From assembly GCA_025677835.1 (NCBI GenBank), contig JAIXMR010000079.1:62001-126000 (forward strand): DNA of 64,000 bases, in the 5' to 3' direction. Below are positions 54,067 to 64,000 of the stretch, piece after piece. Source of the DNA: Sporodiniella umbellata (lineage: Eukaryota; Mucoromycota; Mucoromycetes; Mucorales; Rhizopodaceae). The notes under the pieces are model-generated. The model was given only the letters and a program-made list of their open reading frames with translations, was not told where the DNA came from and did no database searches. How positions within the stretch are numbered: position 1 is the stretch's first letter; every line of letters starts with the position of its first letter. The position numbers were made by a program, and so were the translations under genes.

Positions 54067-54775
54067 ATGAAGTTCTCTGTTGCTGCTTTCCTTGTCGCTG
54101 CTGCCTCTCTCGTTTCTGCTCAAACTTCTATTGTTAGCATCACCTCTCCCCTTGCTGGCACTGTTTACACTGCCGGTAAGACGGTCACCATCTCTTGGTA
54201 AGCATCTTCTTTCAACACAAATACAGGCCCCTAACCCTTTCTTTAGGATCAACCCCACTGTAGATACCATCCCCAAGATTGTCTTGGCCAGAGGTAACCC
54301 CAATGCCCTTCAACCTGTCGCTACTATTGCTGAAAATGTCCCTGCCAAGTCTGGTTCTTACTCTTGGAACATCCCCGCTGATATGGAAGCTGCTAACGAC
54401 TACGCCTTGATGTTGGGACAATCGCCTGATATTGCTTACACTGCTTTGTTCACTGTCAATGCTGCCACCGGTGGTGCTTCTTCTTCTGCTGTTTCTTCTG
54501 CCGCTTCTTCTGCTGCTACCTCTGCTTCCTCTGCCGCTTCCTCCAAGGCTTCCTCCGCTGCTTCCTCTGCTTCCTCTGCCGCTGCTTCTCTCTCCTCTGC
54601 TGCTTCCTCTGCCGCTTCCAAGGCTACCAACGCCGCTTCCTCTGCTGCCAGCGTTGCCTCTTCCGCTGCTACCCACGCTGCTTCTAACACCCCTTCATCT
54701 GCTGGTCTCAAGGTTGTTGGTAACCAAGCTATCGTTGCTATCGTTGCTATCGTTGCTGCCGTTATGTTGTTGTAA
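54067..54775 (+). CDS. KRE9/KNH1-like Ser/Ala-rich GPI-anchored protein
   Basis: Predicted exons are 54067-54197 and 54247-54775 (219 residues). A signal peptide opens the protein (MKFSVAAFLVAAASLVSAQ). The folded part (ITSPLAGTVYTAGKTVTISW, VPAKSGSYSWNIPADM) is the Ig-like KRE9/KNH1 N-terminal domain found in fungal surface proteins of beta-glucan assembly. A Ser/Ala-rich stalk of about 85 residues follows, likely O-mannosylated. The C-terminus is hydrophobic (AIVAIVAIVAAVMLL), with small residues before it that could be a GPI attachment site. Codon bias is strong (TCT/TCC, GCT/GCC), which means high expression and also creates long false frames on both strands. It acts at the cell surface. 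Confidence 0.88.
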
Positions 54776-55233
54776 ACACATACTTTCTCTTTTAACCCCC
54801 CCCCCCCAAAAAATAAGAAAAAAAAAAAAAACCCTCTCTATTTCCTTAATCAATAAATAATCGCTTTTTTTTTTTTTTTTTTTTTTTATATATATATTTA
54901 TTGTTGTATAACATTATATTGAAGGTGTCACTTGAAAAATACATATACAATAACAAAAAAGTATACAAAATAATCAACCTTAATTTACCTTTTTGTAACA
55001 ATCATTAGAATTGAAACTTGTATCCTTCATGTCACTCATTAGACTAAAAAGGAGACACGCTTTATTGTTATCCTAGCGACCCTTTTTTTTTTCTTTTTTT
55101 TAAATCTCCGATACATACGTTCTACTTTTTTTTTTTTTTAACCCATTGACACACAGTCACGATTTGGACAACTTGTCTACTTGCTTTTTTTTTTTTTTTT
55201 TTTTTCTATTATTTATCGAATTAAAACAAGAAA
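54776..55233. other. spacer upstream of Spt5
   Basis: No gene is seen. The left end holds the KRE9-like 3' UTR with C-rich and A-rich runs and an AATAAATAAT signal near 54852. The right end is a T-rich leader for Spt5. A (TA)n run is at about 54888-54898. Confidence 0.5.
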
Positions 55234-57404
55234 ATGTCAAAAAGTAGGCATCACGAAGATATTCCTTATAATGAAGAAGAGGATGAAGACTATGATGAGG
55301 ATGACGATAACGTATATATATACACACACACATATATATATTTTTTTTCTTTAACACCTTCCATCTTTTTTTAAAATTAGAGAAAAAAAAGAAAGTACAA
55401 TCCTTTCATTGACGAAATGGCCATTGTCAATGACGAAGACGATGACGAAGAAGAGGATGAAGACTACGGAAGAGAAGGTATGTTTTTTTTTTTTATATAT
55501 CAATAGTCTCTTTTAGCTAATACCGTTTTCTCTTTTTTTTAAAAAAAAAAAAAAAAAGATGGATTCATTGAAGAAGATGTGGAGGAAATGGAATCGACAG
55601 CAACAGCCAATTCACGTCGTCATGTTGAACTTGATCGTAGAAGAAGAGAGTTAGAAGATATGGACGATGAACAAGTAGCTGCTTTTTATGTCGAAAAATA
55701 TGGCCCACAGCCTTCTGCGTTTAGAAATATCGAAGATGTACCTCAACAGTTGTTACATCCCAGTGTGAACGATCCCAACCTTTGGATGGTGAAATGTAAG
55801 GTAAAGAGATTCTATTACTCTTCCCTCCCCCCCCCTTTTTTTTTTTTTTGGGAAGGGGAAGGGTCGATAGCCTGTATATATATACTGAGAATGTTATTTA
55901 TGTGGATAGCCGGGGAAAGAAAGAGATATTATTTTTGGTATGATGAAAAGGCATTTCGATCGTGCCAAAGGCTCTCGTCCACTCGACACATTTTCAGTAT
56001 TTGCACGTGAATCGCTCAAAGGTTATATTTATATCGAGGCCAAAAGACAAGCGCATGTACAGGAAGCTATTCTGAATATTCCTAATATCTATGCTACCAC
56101 CTTGATGTTGGTTCCCTTGAAGGACATGGTAGATGCTATCAACGTACATAAAAAACAAGTAGAGATTCCTCTAGGCGGCTGGGTACGTATCAAACGCGGT
56201 ACCTACAGTGGCGATCTAGCACAAGTAGTGGAAGTTTCGGATTCCCAAGACACGGCACGCGTCAAAGTGGTACCTCGACTGGATCTCGAAAACGGCTTAC
56301 ACGAAGACGACAAAAAACGCAAAAAAGGATTCCGCCAACCCCCACGACTCTTTAATCCAGAACGCCTTCCCAATCGCTCTATTTCTAGTCTTCAAAAGAA
56401 GGGACCTCATTGGATTTACAATGGCGACCATTATCGTGATGGCTACCTTGAGAAATACGTCAAGGTGGCCGTACTCCAACTTGAGGACGTGAACCCCACA
56501 CTCGATGAAATCGCTCGATTCGCTGGAAACGAAATGAACAATGAAGAGGGCGGTCGCGCTATCGATCTCTCCACGCTCTCTACCTTGACCCTCAACAGCA
56601 ACCAGACAAACAACCTACTCTTTCAACCAGGTGATACAGTCAGTGTCGTCGAAGGTGATATGATTCATAGTGTGGGCGTCGTCGAAAGCGTACTGGATTC
56701 CTCCGTCGTTGTCTCCCTGAAAGTGGATAGATCCACCAAACGCGTCACACTCCCTGCAAAACAACTTCGTAAACTCTTTAAAGAAGGCGACCACGTCAAA
56801 GTAATCCACGGCCGATATAAAGATGAAAGTGGTATGGTGGTCAGAATAGAAGACAATATCGTCACATTACTATCCGATGCTACCCTAAAAGAAGTCAAAG
56901 TCTTTGCAAAAGATTTGCGAGAGGCTGCCGATGTCATGTTTGGTAAAACGGTGATTGGCAATTACGAGTTACACGACTTGGTACAATTAGAGTAACTATC
57001 TTTCTTTGACTATCATCCTTCTTTTTCTAAAAAAAAAAAAAAAAAATTTTTTGGAAATAGTTTTTATACTGTAGGTGTCATTGTTCAAGTAGATCGTGAC
57101 TCCTTCAAAGTACTCACCCAAAACGCAGAAATGCGTACTGTGGAACCGCATCAAATCACCAATAAACGCGATAGTAAAAAGGCTGTAGCAACAGACGCCA
57201 ACGGCAACAGTATCCGCTCGGGTGACTCGGTTTTAGAAGTAGGCGGCGACAAACGAAACTGTTCGATTCTTCATCTCTATCGACATCTTGCATTTCTTCA
57301 TTCTCGAGAACATAGTGAAAACTACGGTGTCTGGGTAACAAACACACGTTCGGTGATGAGTGCGACAGCTCGTAATCGACCTGCTTCCGTAAGTCTTCTT
57401 TCAC

Positions 57405-57436
<32 letters not shown>

Positions 57437-58101
57437 ACAAGATTAATAACAATACGTGCTGTCACCCGATATAGTCTTTAGCTACACAAAAACCATTTGA
57501 AGCACCCAATCCTTACAATCGCGATTTAAGAGGAGGGGATCGTGGAAGCGATCGTGGAGGTAGAGGAGGAGGTAGAGGGGGAGCTCGTGGTGGGTTTTCT
57601 GGTCGCGGCCGAGGGGGTCGAGACAATCTTGTGGCCAAAACAGTCCGTATTGCACAGGGCCCTCACAAAGGATATATTGGTATCGTCAAAGATGCGATAG
57701 ATGATTCTGCTCGTGTTGAACTACATACAAATTCCAAGATCATCAACATTGAAAAATCAAAGCTGATTATTCTTGACGCTCAAGGCAACCCGGTAAGTCA
57801 AACGATATCCAGTCATTTCGACAGCAATCCATCTGGAAACACAGGCTATTCAAGACCTACTGCTACCCCAAGCAGATATGGCGACGGAGCCCAAACGCCT
57901 GTACGAAACACCTCAGGCTCACGTACACCTGCCTGGAGCTCAGGCTCTAAAACACCTGCTTGGAACTCGGGTTCCAAAACACCTGCCTGGAGCTCTGATG
58001 CAAGAACCCCAAATCCTTATGCTAACGATGGTGGCCGTACGCCTGCATGGGACTCTGGATCAAAAACGCCCATGTGGCGTAGTAGCAATACTGACGCTTG
58101 G

Positions 58102-58135
<34 letters not shown>

Positions 58136-58946
58136 GCAGCAGCAGCAGCAACAACAACAACAATAATAATAGTAATAATAGCAGTAGCAGTAATCATCAC
58201 CATCATGCCACTCATGAAAAGTCAAACACTGCCAACGTCAGTAGCCATAGCCAGTACGACGAGCCGGATGTTCCACCCCAAACACCTTCAGCTTCTTGGA
58301 TAGCCCCTACACCTCACTACGAGAGTGTCGCTACACCCGGTGCTGGATTTATTCCCCAAACACCTGGTGCATTCATGTCTGCACCTACACCAGCAGCCTA
58401 CGAACCAGGAACTTCTGGAAATTTCGTACCCGCAACACCCGCCGACAATATCTTACCTCAAACACCGTTTATGCCTACAGGAGGCGATTATCGCTTTGTC
58501 GAAGAAGGTTGGTTTTAAAAATTCAAAAGCTTGCATTTATTTAACCCATCTTCTTTTTTCTCACAAAAAAAAAAAAAAAAGCTGATAACGAAGAGGATTG
58601 GCCAATAGAAGAGATTGAAGTCAAGTTTATAAAAGATGAAGGAGCTGCTAAACAAGATCAATTGGCCAGTATCATATCCGTTGATGCAATCAGCAAACAG
58701 TGTACAGTCTGTCTTTACAACAGCAACGAAAACATCATTATTCCCTTTGATTGTATAGAACCCACACGGCCCAGAAAGAAAGACAACGTTCGTATCATTG
58801 CAGGAGAACATCGTGGAGAGCTTGGTAACATGATTGGTATAGACTCCCAAGACGGTATTGTCCGATTAAAAGGTGATTCGAACGGCTTCAAGTTTTTAAA
58901 CATGATCACTGTTGGAAAGTATGTTGGTGCTGAATCTGTAGTTTAG
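55234..58946 (+). CDS. spt5: transcription elongation factor Spt5
   Basis: Predicted exons are 55234-55311, 55381-55477, 55559-55800, 55910-56991, 57061-57388, 57475-58507 and 58582-58946 (1074 residues). Spt5 pairs with Spt4 (DSIF) on RNA polymerase II. Order of parts: acidic head (EEEDEDYDEDDD), NGN domain (LWMVKCKPGKERDIIFGMM, KGYIYIEAKRQAHVQEAI), then KOW domains (PLGGWVRIKRGTYSGDLAQV, GDTVSVVEG, EGDHVKVIHGRYKDESGMV, TVRIAQGPHKGYIGIVKDA), an RGG patch (GRGGGRGGARGG), a C-terminal repeat region with TPAW units (SGSKTPAW, RTPAW), an Asn/Ser tract, and a last KOW (DNVRIIAGEHRGELGNMIG). The acceptor at 57060 was chosen because it gives LDFYTVGVIVQVDRDSF, as in homologues. Confidence 0.95.
57862..58100 (+). 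other. Spt5 C-terminal TPAW repeat region
   Basis: Units of the type SGSKTPAW, SGSRTPAW, RTPAWDSG and SKTPMW repeat at least six times between codons at about 57862 and 58080. They resemble the Cdk9-phosphorylated T1 repeats of fission-yeast Spt5. Confidence 0.75.
58100..58195 (+). repeat. AAC/AGC/AAT trinucleotide tract coding poly-Asn/Ser
   Basis: A run of AAC, AGC and AAT codons follows the TPAW repeats in the Spt5 gene, encoding about 30 Asn and Ser residues. The length is probably variable. Confidence 0.8.
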
Positions 58947-58978
58947 AGGTGGAAATCTATAGGATCAAACAACCTATA

Positions 58979-59010
<32 letters not shown>

Positions 59011-59198
59011 ACAGGAGTATATGCATGTCCTTTTTTGCTTGATATTTGTATGTCTTTGTATCTTTATTATAGCCCTTCAAATAAAACTAAAAAATATAAA
59101 AAAAAAATAAAAAAAAAAAATAAGCTACATCGAAAAAAAAAAAAAAAAAAAAACAAAGATAAACTTCACATTAGAGTGCCTTCGTTAGACCGTCAATG

Positions 59199-61263
59199 TT
59201 ACATCTGCCACTTGCTATCTCCTCTTCGCTTTTCGCTTTCTCGTATTTCAAACATGATTTGAGATGCTATGAATAAGCAAACAGAGACAGAAAACAAAAA
59301 CCAGATACCACCAACGGTACCAAAAATTTTAAAGAGCATTTCTTTAACACCATCCAGACCAACACTGAAACCAACTAAATTGGCAATCATCATCATCAGG
59401 ATATTACCGACAGCACCTACACCACACACAAAACGATAATAGGGTTTGTCACCATACTAATATAAAATTGGTTTGTAAGTATATCCCCCCCCTTCCTATC
59501 TTATTAAACTATTTCTTGTCCCATACCTTTCTTTCACTAAACAACCTGCTTGCCACAATCTCGGGTATTAAAAACAAACTGATAAGCCAACCCCAAGCCA
59601 ACAGCTTCAGTTCAATATCGTGCCATAAAGCAACAAATGTGAATACCAACCACATATTGTAGATCATATATTTACTCCCACCCAAGGGTATGTAAATGTA
59701 TCGAATCGTCCAGCGATTGAATGTGCGGTGCCAGCTTTTCCAAAATCTCTGCGCCGAAAAATTGTTAGCCATACAACGCACCATATTTTCTTCAACCCAA
59801 GTACCGTCCATTAAAGACCAGAGACGAAAAAACCGCCAAGGTATTAATAGTTTCATCCATATAATTATTAGATTGAAAAATCCAATCATACTTAGTTCCA
59901 AAGGTGAATTTCCTTCCCACGCTTTTGATTTGCTTATAGCCACAACATACAAATAGTGAAGCGTCAGTTCCATCACCAGCATGACCAATACAAGCCGGAT
60001 GGCATAAAACACAATGTATCGTCTACTGATATTTTTGGACGGTAATTTAAACTAGAGAAATTGAATAAAAAGGTTTTTTTTTTTTTTTTTTTTTTTTTAT
60101 AAAAGTATACATTACTTGCGACAAAAAATCATTGTAGGTAATGATTGGTCCACAGAGCAGCAACGGTGTGTAAAGTACATAAGCGAGACAGTTCAGGAAG
60201 CCGTAATCTTTTTCTATATCCCAAGCATTTTGAATTCGTTCCCTATCTGTCATAGTCTTTACGCGCTCTTTTTCCTTGTTTTTGGACACACGATGAGCCC
60301 AAAAATAGTCCAGGTTGAACGATATTAAACGCAGTACCCCAAAGTTAAACAAAATATGCCACCTAGACTGTATTCCATTGTATTGGTCAAGCCAAGCAAA
60401 AGAGGATCCCATAATATCATTGAATCGATAACCATCATAGTACTCGTTCAGAAAAAGCACAGTCAAGTTAAAAGTCCAAGTGCAAATCGGGTTTCCAATA
60501 GAGTTCCGAAAAACACGCGAAATTCCAAAGTTGATGGCTATGATAGTCATGATCTTGATAACACTTGTACCATACAATAAAACGACACAGATGAACGAAA
60601 GAGCCAAAGAAAAAGAAATGGCGGAAAACTGAAAAAACCGCCGATTGCTATGGCTAAAAAGCTGGTGTAAAAAAACAAGGGGTATCAATCTGGGTATATG
60701 CTCTCGAAACTGAGAGTATTGAGCATCGCTGTTATCCACTTGTCGATTAAAAATCCACCCTTCTGAAAGCAAATCTTCATATTTTGAGTAATTCGGGTGG
60801 CTGCCTAAAACAAGGTTAAAATTTGAAGCAATCATGTGGTTAATAAGGTTTTCGTAAGGAAATTTCTTCTAGATGCAACTTTCTGCCATTTACTTTTACT
60901 CAAGTTATATGCTGTTCTAAACATGTAGGGTAAAATCAAGCAAAAACAAACATAATAAAAGCAGAATTCTATAGAGTGTGTTTGCTATTGCAGTTTAAAG
61001 TATTGTATTCAGACAAACCTTTGGTTTTCCAAAGAGATGGCTTTAGCGTAATTTGCTTTGTATTTGGCATGACAGAAAAAAGAAAAAGAAAGAAACACGC
61101 TTTTGTAGCTGATTTTTAATTTAGAGATCACGGCCAGTAACCGCTTGTGTAAGCGGTTTTCTCTTAAAAAAAAACCAACAGTAACCAAAGGATCTTCCCC
61201 CTTTAAATTTGAGATACAAACTTTTAAAAAAGCCGCTCGTAAAACCTTAAGTAAATCAAACAT
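59199..61263 (-). CDS. gup1: GUP1-type MBOAT O-acyltransferase
   Basis: Supported exons on the minus strand are 60900-60984, 60116-60804, 59527-60051 and 59199-59456; a tentative first exon is 61222-61263. Gup1 remodels the lipid of GPI anchors in the ER and is a relative of Hedgehog acyltransferase. Family marks: [91 protein letters not shown] (catalytic region), and the MBOAT His in [10 protein letters not shown]. The tail [15 protein letters not shown] matches yeast Gup1. The 85-base exon gives [17 protein letters not shown], parallel to the first helix of yeast Gup1. The first exon (ATG at 61263, donor GTTTGT) is only a candidate. Total about 532 residues; yeast has 560. Confidence 0.87.
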
Positions 61264-64000
61264 TTTAGTAATGAGGGGCCGAGTCAAAGCTTTATACTTG
61301 AAGTAAAAGGCAACCAAAGACTCAATAGAGCACCTGACACTTCTGATTGAAACTGACTCGGCTTTGTAGTTTATGCCGTAATGGTGAGCGGTTTTTGTTG
61401 ACTAAAGGTAAAGTTGATTTTTATTTCAGAATGTTTTGACATGCTACATTAATTCAGCTGTCCGTTTTAAACGATCTACCGATGCAACATATCTGTATGA
61501 GGATTGAGCTCATTAAAAACCGTGGATCGTTCAAATACTGATAAGTGCAGTAAATATACCCAATTCATATACTCTGTCCCTTATAAAAGATGGCCACTAT
61601 CTCCCCTCCCCAAAAGCCCTTATACTTCAACCAAATTCGCTTTTCTGATTTGTTTTTCTACTAGCCAAAGTTCACTTTCGCAAGCAGCCTAAGTTTGCAA
61701 TTTCACTTTATTTGTTTTTATATTCGATAGAATCCGTTATAAAAAAAATCTCGCAAAAGTGTTTATAGATAATCTCTTTACAGTATCGCTTGACATTCCA
61801 TCTATGGTCTCAAAACCGATTTAATAAAGGCCTACTGCTTTTACTGTGGATTTCTGTATTTGCTAATGCTTAAATAATAAATGAAGTTATAAATTTGGGC
61901 TGTTTACAGAACTAAGTTTCGTTTAATTTTTAAACGAGTACTGTCAGAGCTAAAGCGGATACTGAGACTGAGAGCATTAAATTTGATCTATACAATAAAC
62001 CTCTAGCTACGACGAATAGCAATTAATCTAGTATATTTTTCTTCTTAAACTATGTTTTGAGGCAGAATTGTAATAACAAAGAGACTAAAGATTAAATACA
62101 ATAGTCTTGGTAGCTTTTGTTAATCAAGCTTTTTACTTAGGGAATCAAAGATGTTCTACCTCACTGCTTTGATAAATAAAACTATTGGCCATAATCCGAA
62201 TCATTCATTTAAAAATTTACATAGGTGTTTTGATATTCGATTTATGTTTTCACATTTTACTACTGTATCGAATAGAAAGAAACACGTTGCACTTGAAGCT
62301 GTAAGTTTTTTGCTATATTGTAAAATTAGAAGCTAAATACAGGATCTCAATCTGTGTACTACTATTTACAACACTTCTTTACTAGTTATACGTTTTGCCG
62401 ATTGAATTTCTCGTCACCTTTGGCAAAAATCCATTTTTATTGATGTTGTCAATGACTGTTGTACGATAGAACAGTAGAATCGTTCTAGCCGTTGTGGTTT
62501 TAATGTCACGAAACTCTTGACCTTTAATGACTTTAGCTTTTGAATCGTACATAGTGTCAATCGCTATAGTCGAAAAGGGTTTAACTCTATCTTCACCTGG
62601 GGTTGTTGGAGTGTATCCACTACTCTAGACACCGGGCTCGGTTTGTAATCACAAATTGTCTATAGATTCTGATTATAAAAGTTCGTAAAGGCATCTATGT
62701 ATAAGAGTGTCTTATGTTGGTTTATCTACAGGAATCGGAGTTGAGTTATTGACACTTCATACAAACTACTTCTTACGTTCGCTTAAGTCAACCGAACAAC
62801 TATGACTCTGCATGTTAATAGTATATGATTGTATTAAAGTGTCTCAATCCGTCGACTTCACTTTCGCTAATTTTGAATAACTATATTACTTAGTATAAGT
62901 GTTGAGTTATTGGGGCACGAAAATACTAGTTCTAAAATAAATTTTGACTGCTGCGCTCGGTTTAAAAGGATAGTTTTTCATGTTTAAGGCTTGTGAATCA
63001 ATTTGTCACAAGTAAAAAAAGACAGTTCCGAGAGAAGTGGATACTTTGGTAACAAATACTGTTCCCACACAATTGAAGACAGTGATATGACGAGAACTAT
63101 ACCTAAAAAAAATGTGGGAGATACTTTTAGAAGTTATTAGACTCAGTCGAAAAGCTTGTGCTCGTATGTTTATCTGTTTTGGCAATATAGCAGTATTAAA
63201 ACACATTCCAAAAGTTGAGGAAATGTCTTATTGTTGTTAAAATGTCATGACTAAGCTAATTGTTTAGCCTCTTTTAGCATCTTCCTCCTTTATACAAACT
63301 TTTATTCTGTAGTAATTCGTAATACATCTCAAAGAATATGGTTACTCGTGTAATGTCTTTGCCTGAATAGCAGTTAATTTTGTGATCACTCAATTTGTTT
63401 TTCACTCTTTCTGGTATTTTCAATCCAGATAGAGTTATTACCTATATGAAGTTGATATAAAAGCTAATGGTTAAATGTTGCGCCAAGAGTTTCTACAAAA
63501 TTAATGCAAAACATAATAGGATTACTAAAACATAAGAATATACAATTCCTCTGCTAACTTAAAAACACCCATACCCTACCAAACCAGGTAAAGAGCAAAA
63601 GACTCTACAAACGCTATGGATATATACCTAGTTCAACTGTGGTTCTTTGTAAATTTTAACTTATATCCTAATAATTTTTTTTAGAAATTAAAACTTCCTG
63701 TTATGTAGAGATGGTATAAGTTTATTATTTAACATAAAAAAATATACAGGCATTGTTTATGGCTGCTGTGAGGCTAAAACTTAAAGCAGCAAACATCTTC
63801 AAAAGAAATGTTTGCTTTAGAGAAATTGCTTAGAAAAATTGAAACAATCAAAAATAAAATACGTAAAGTAGACATAAAAACTGCACCTTTACTGTTGTAG
63901 AAGCTGCCAATTTTGAACAACTAAATAGCTATAGTACATGTAACAATAAGCGTATGAAGAATACTTAGGATCGCGTTAAAACCACATACTATTTTGACCT
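61264..64000. other. gene-free AT-rich right flank
   Basis: No gene or mobile-element protein is recognisable. Open frames are below 70 codons. Unlike the rest of the window, this stretch has no homopolymer run above about 9 bases and no pyrimidine-rich leaders, so its history looks different. A TATAAA on the minus strand at 61291-61296 may serve GUP1. It could be a decayed repeat or the start of another gene-poor block. Confidence 0.5.

Noticed and set aside
54212..54860. Gly/Ser/Arg-, Leu/Pro- and Glu/Ala-rich open frames over the KRE9-like gene
   Set aside because: They are alternate readings of the Ser/Ala codon repeat. Only the sense frame has a signal peptide and a wall-protein domain.
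57796..57815. GTAAGT to ATCCAG as an intron in Spt5
   Set aside because: It would be a 20-base intron, too short to splice, and the frame is open through it.
58022..58225. Cysteine-rich minus-strand frame in the Spt5 gene
   Set aside because: It is the reverse reading of an AGC/AAC trinucleotide tract, not a real cysteine-rich peptide.
60116..60835. GUP1 as an N-terminally truncated pseudogene
   Set aside because: An 85-base upstream exon at 60900-60984 restores the missing first helix with correct phase, so the gene looks intact.

Overview
This is nuclear DNA of a filamentous fungus, most likely an early-diverging one (Mucoromycota, probably Mucorales). Four things point there. Nearly every gene is cut by short GT-AG introns, mostly 45-110 bases. 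Introns and spacers are full of poly(A) and poly(T) tracts. Ribosomal-protein genes have a strong codon bias. The gene set is fungal: Mex67, NF-Y, a white-collar photoreceptor, a Zn2Cys6 factor, an APSES factor, a KRE9-type wall protein, GUP1. BLOC-1 subunit 2, a UHRF1-like protein and an O-fucosyltransferase-like protein are retained, and yeasts mostly lack these. I see no tRNA, rRNA, CRISPR array, intact transposon or prokaryotic feature. Species is not determinable by eye.

Layout. 1-11.2 kb: omega-like GST, PHD protein, mRNA export receptor Mex67, then on the minus strand NF-YA and transportin. 11.2-16.6 kb: a gene-poor stretch. 16.6-25 kb: ribosomal eL33, an SLC35F6-like transporter, a multi-RRM protein, a LOV-less PAS protein, a Bin3/MePCE RNA-cap methyltransferase and a FYVE protein. 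25.5-32.7 kb: a coiled-coil protein, IBA57, a 40-residue membrane protein, a mini APSES factor, a WC-1 photoreceptor and an FYRN/FYRC protein. 33-46 kb: O-fucosyltransferase-like protein, ribosomal uL18, EMC10, F-box/Kelch protein, Zn2Cys6 factor, glutaredoxin-like protein, tubulin cofactor C, glucosamine-6-phosphate deaminase. 46-61 kb: UHRF1-like UBL-PHD-SRA-RING protein, adaptin-binding p34, an ECL1-like protein, BLOC1S2, SNARE Use1, a KRE9-like GPI protein, Spt5 and GUP1. 61.3-64 kb: no recognisable gene.

The genes are mostly independent housekeeping loci. Themes that recur are transcription and RNA (Spt5, NF-YA, Bin3, Mex67, eL33, uL18), membrane traffic (Use1, p34, BLOC1S2, FYVE, EMC10), and sensing or regulation (WC-1, the PAS protein, the APSES factor). 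The points most worth a second look are the UHRF1-like protein, the PAS/APSES/WC-1 neighbourhood, three CCAAT boxes in front of the NF-YA gene, a Mex67 with no UBA domain, and several very small exons or proteins.

Exon boundaries were built by hand from splice signals, reading-frame phase and protein-family alignment. No transcript data were available.
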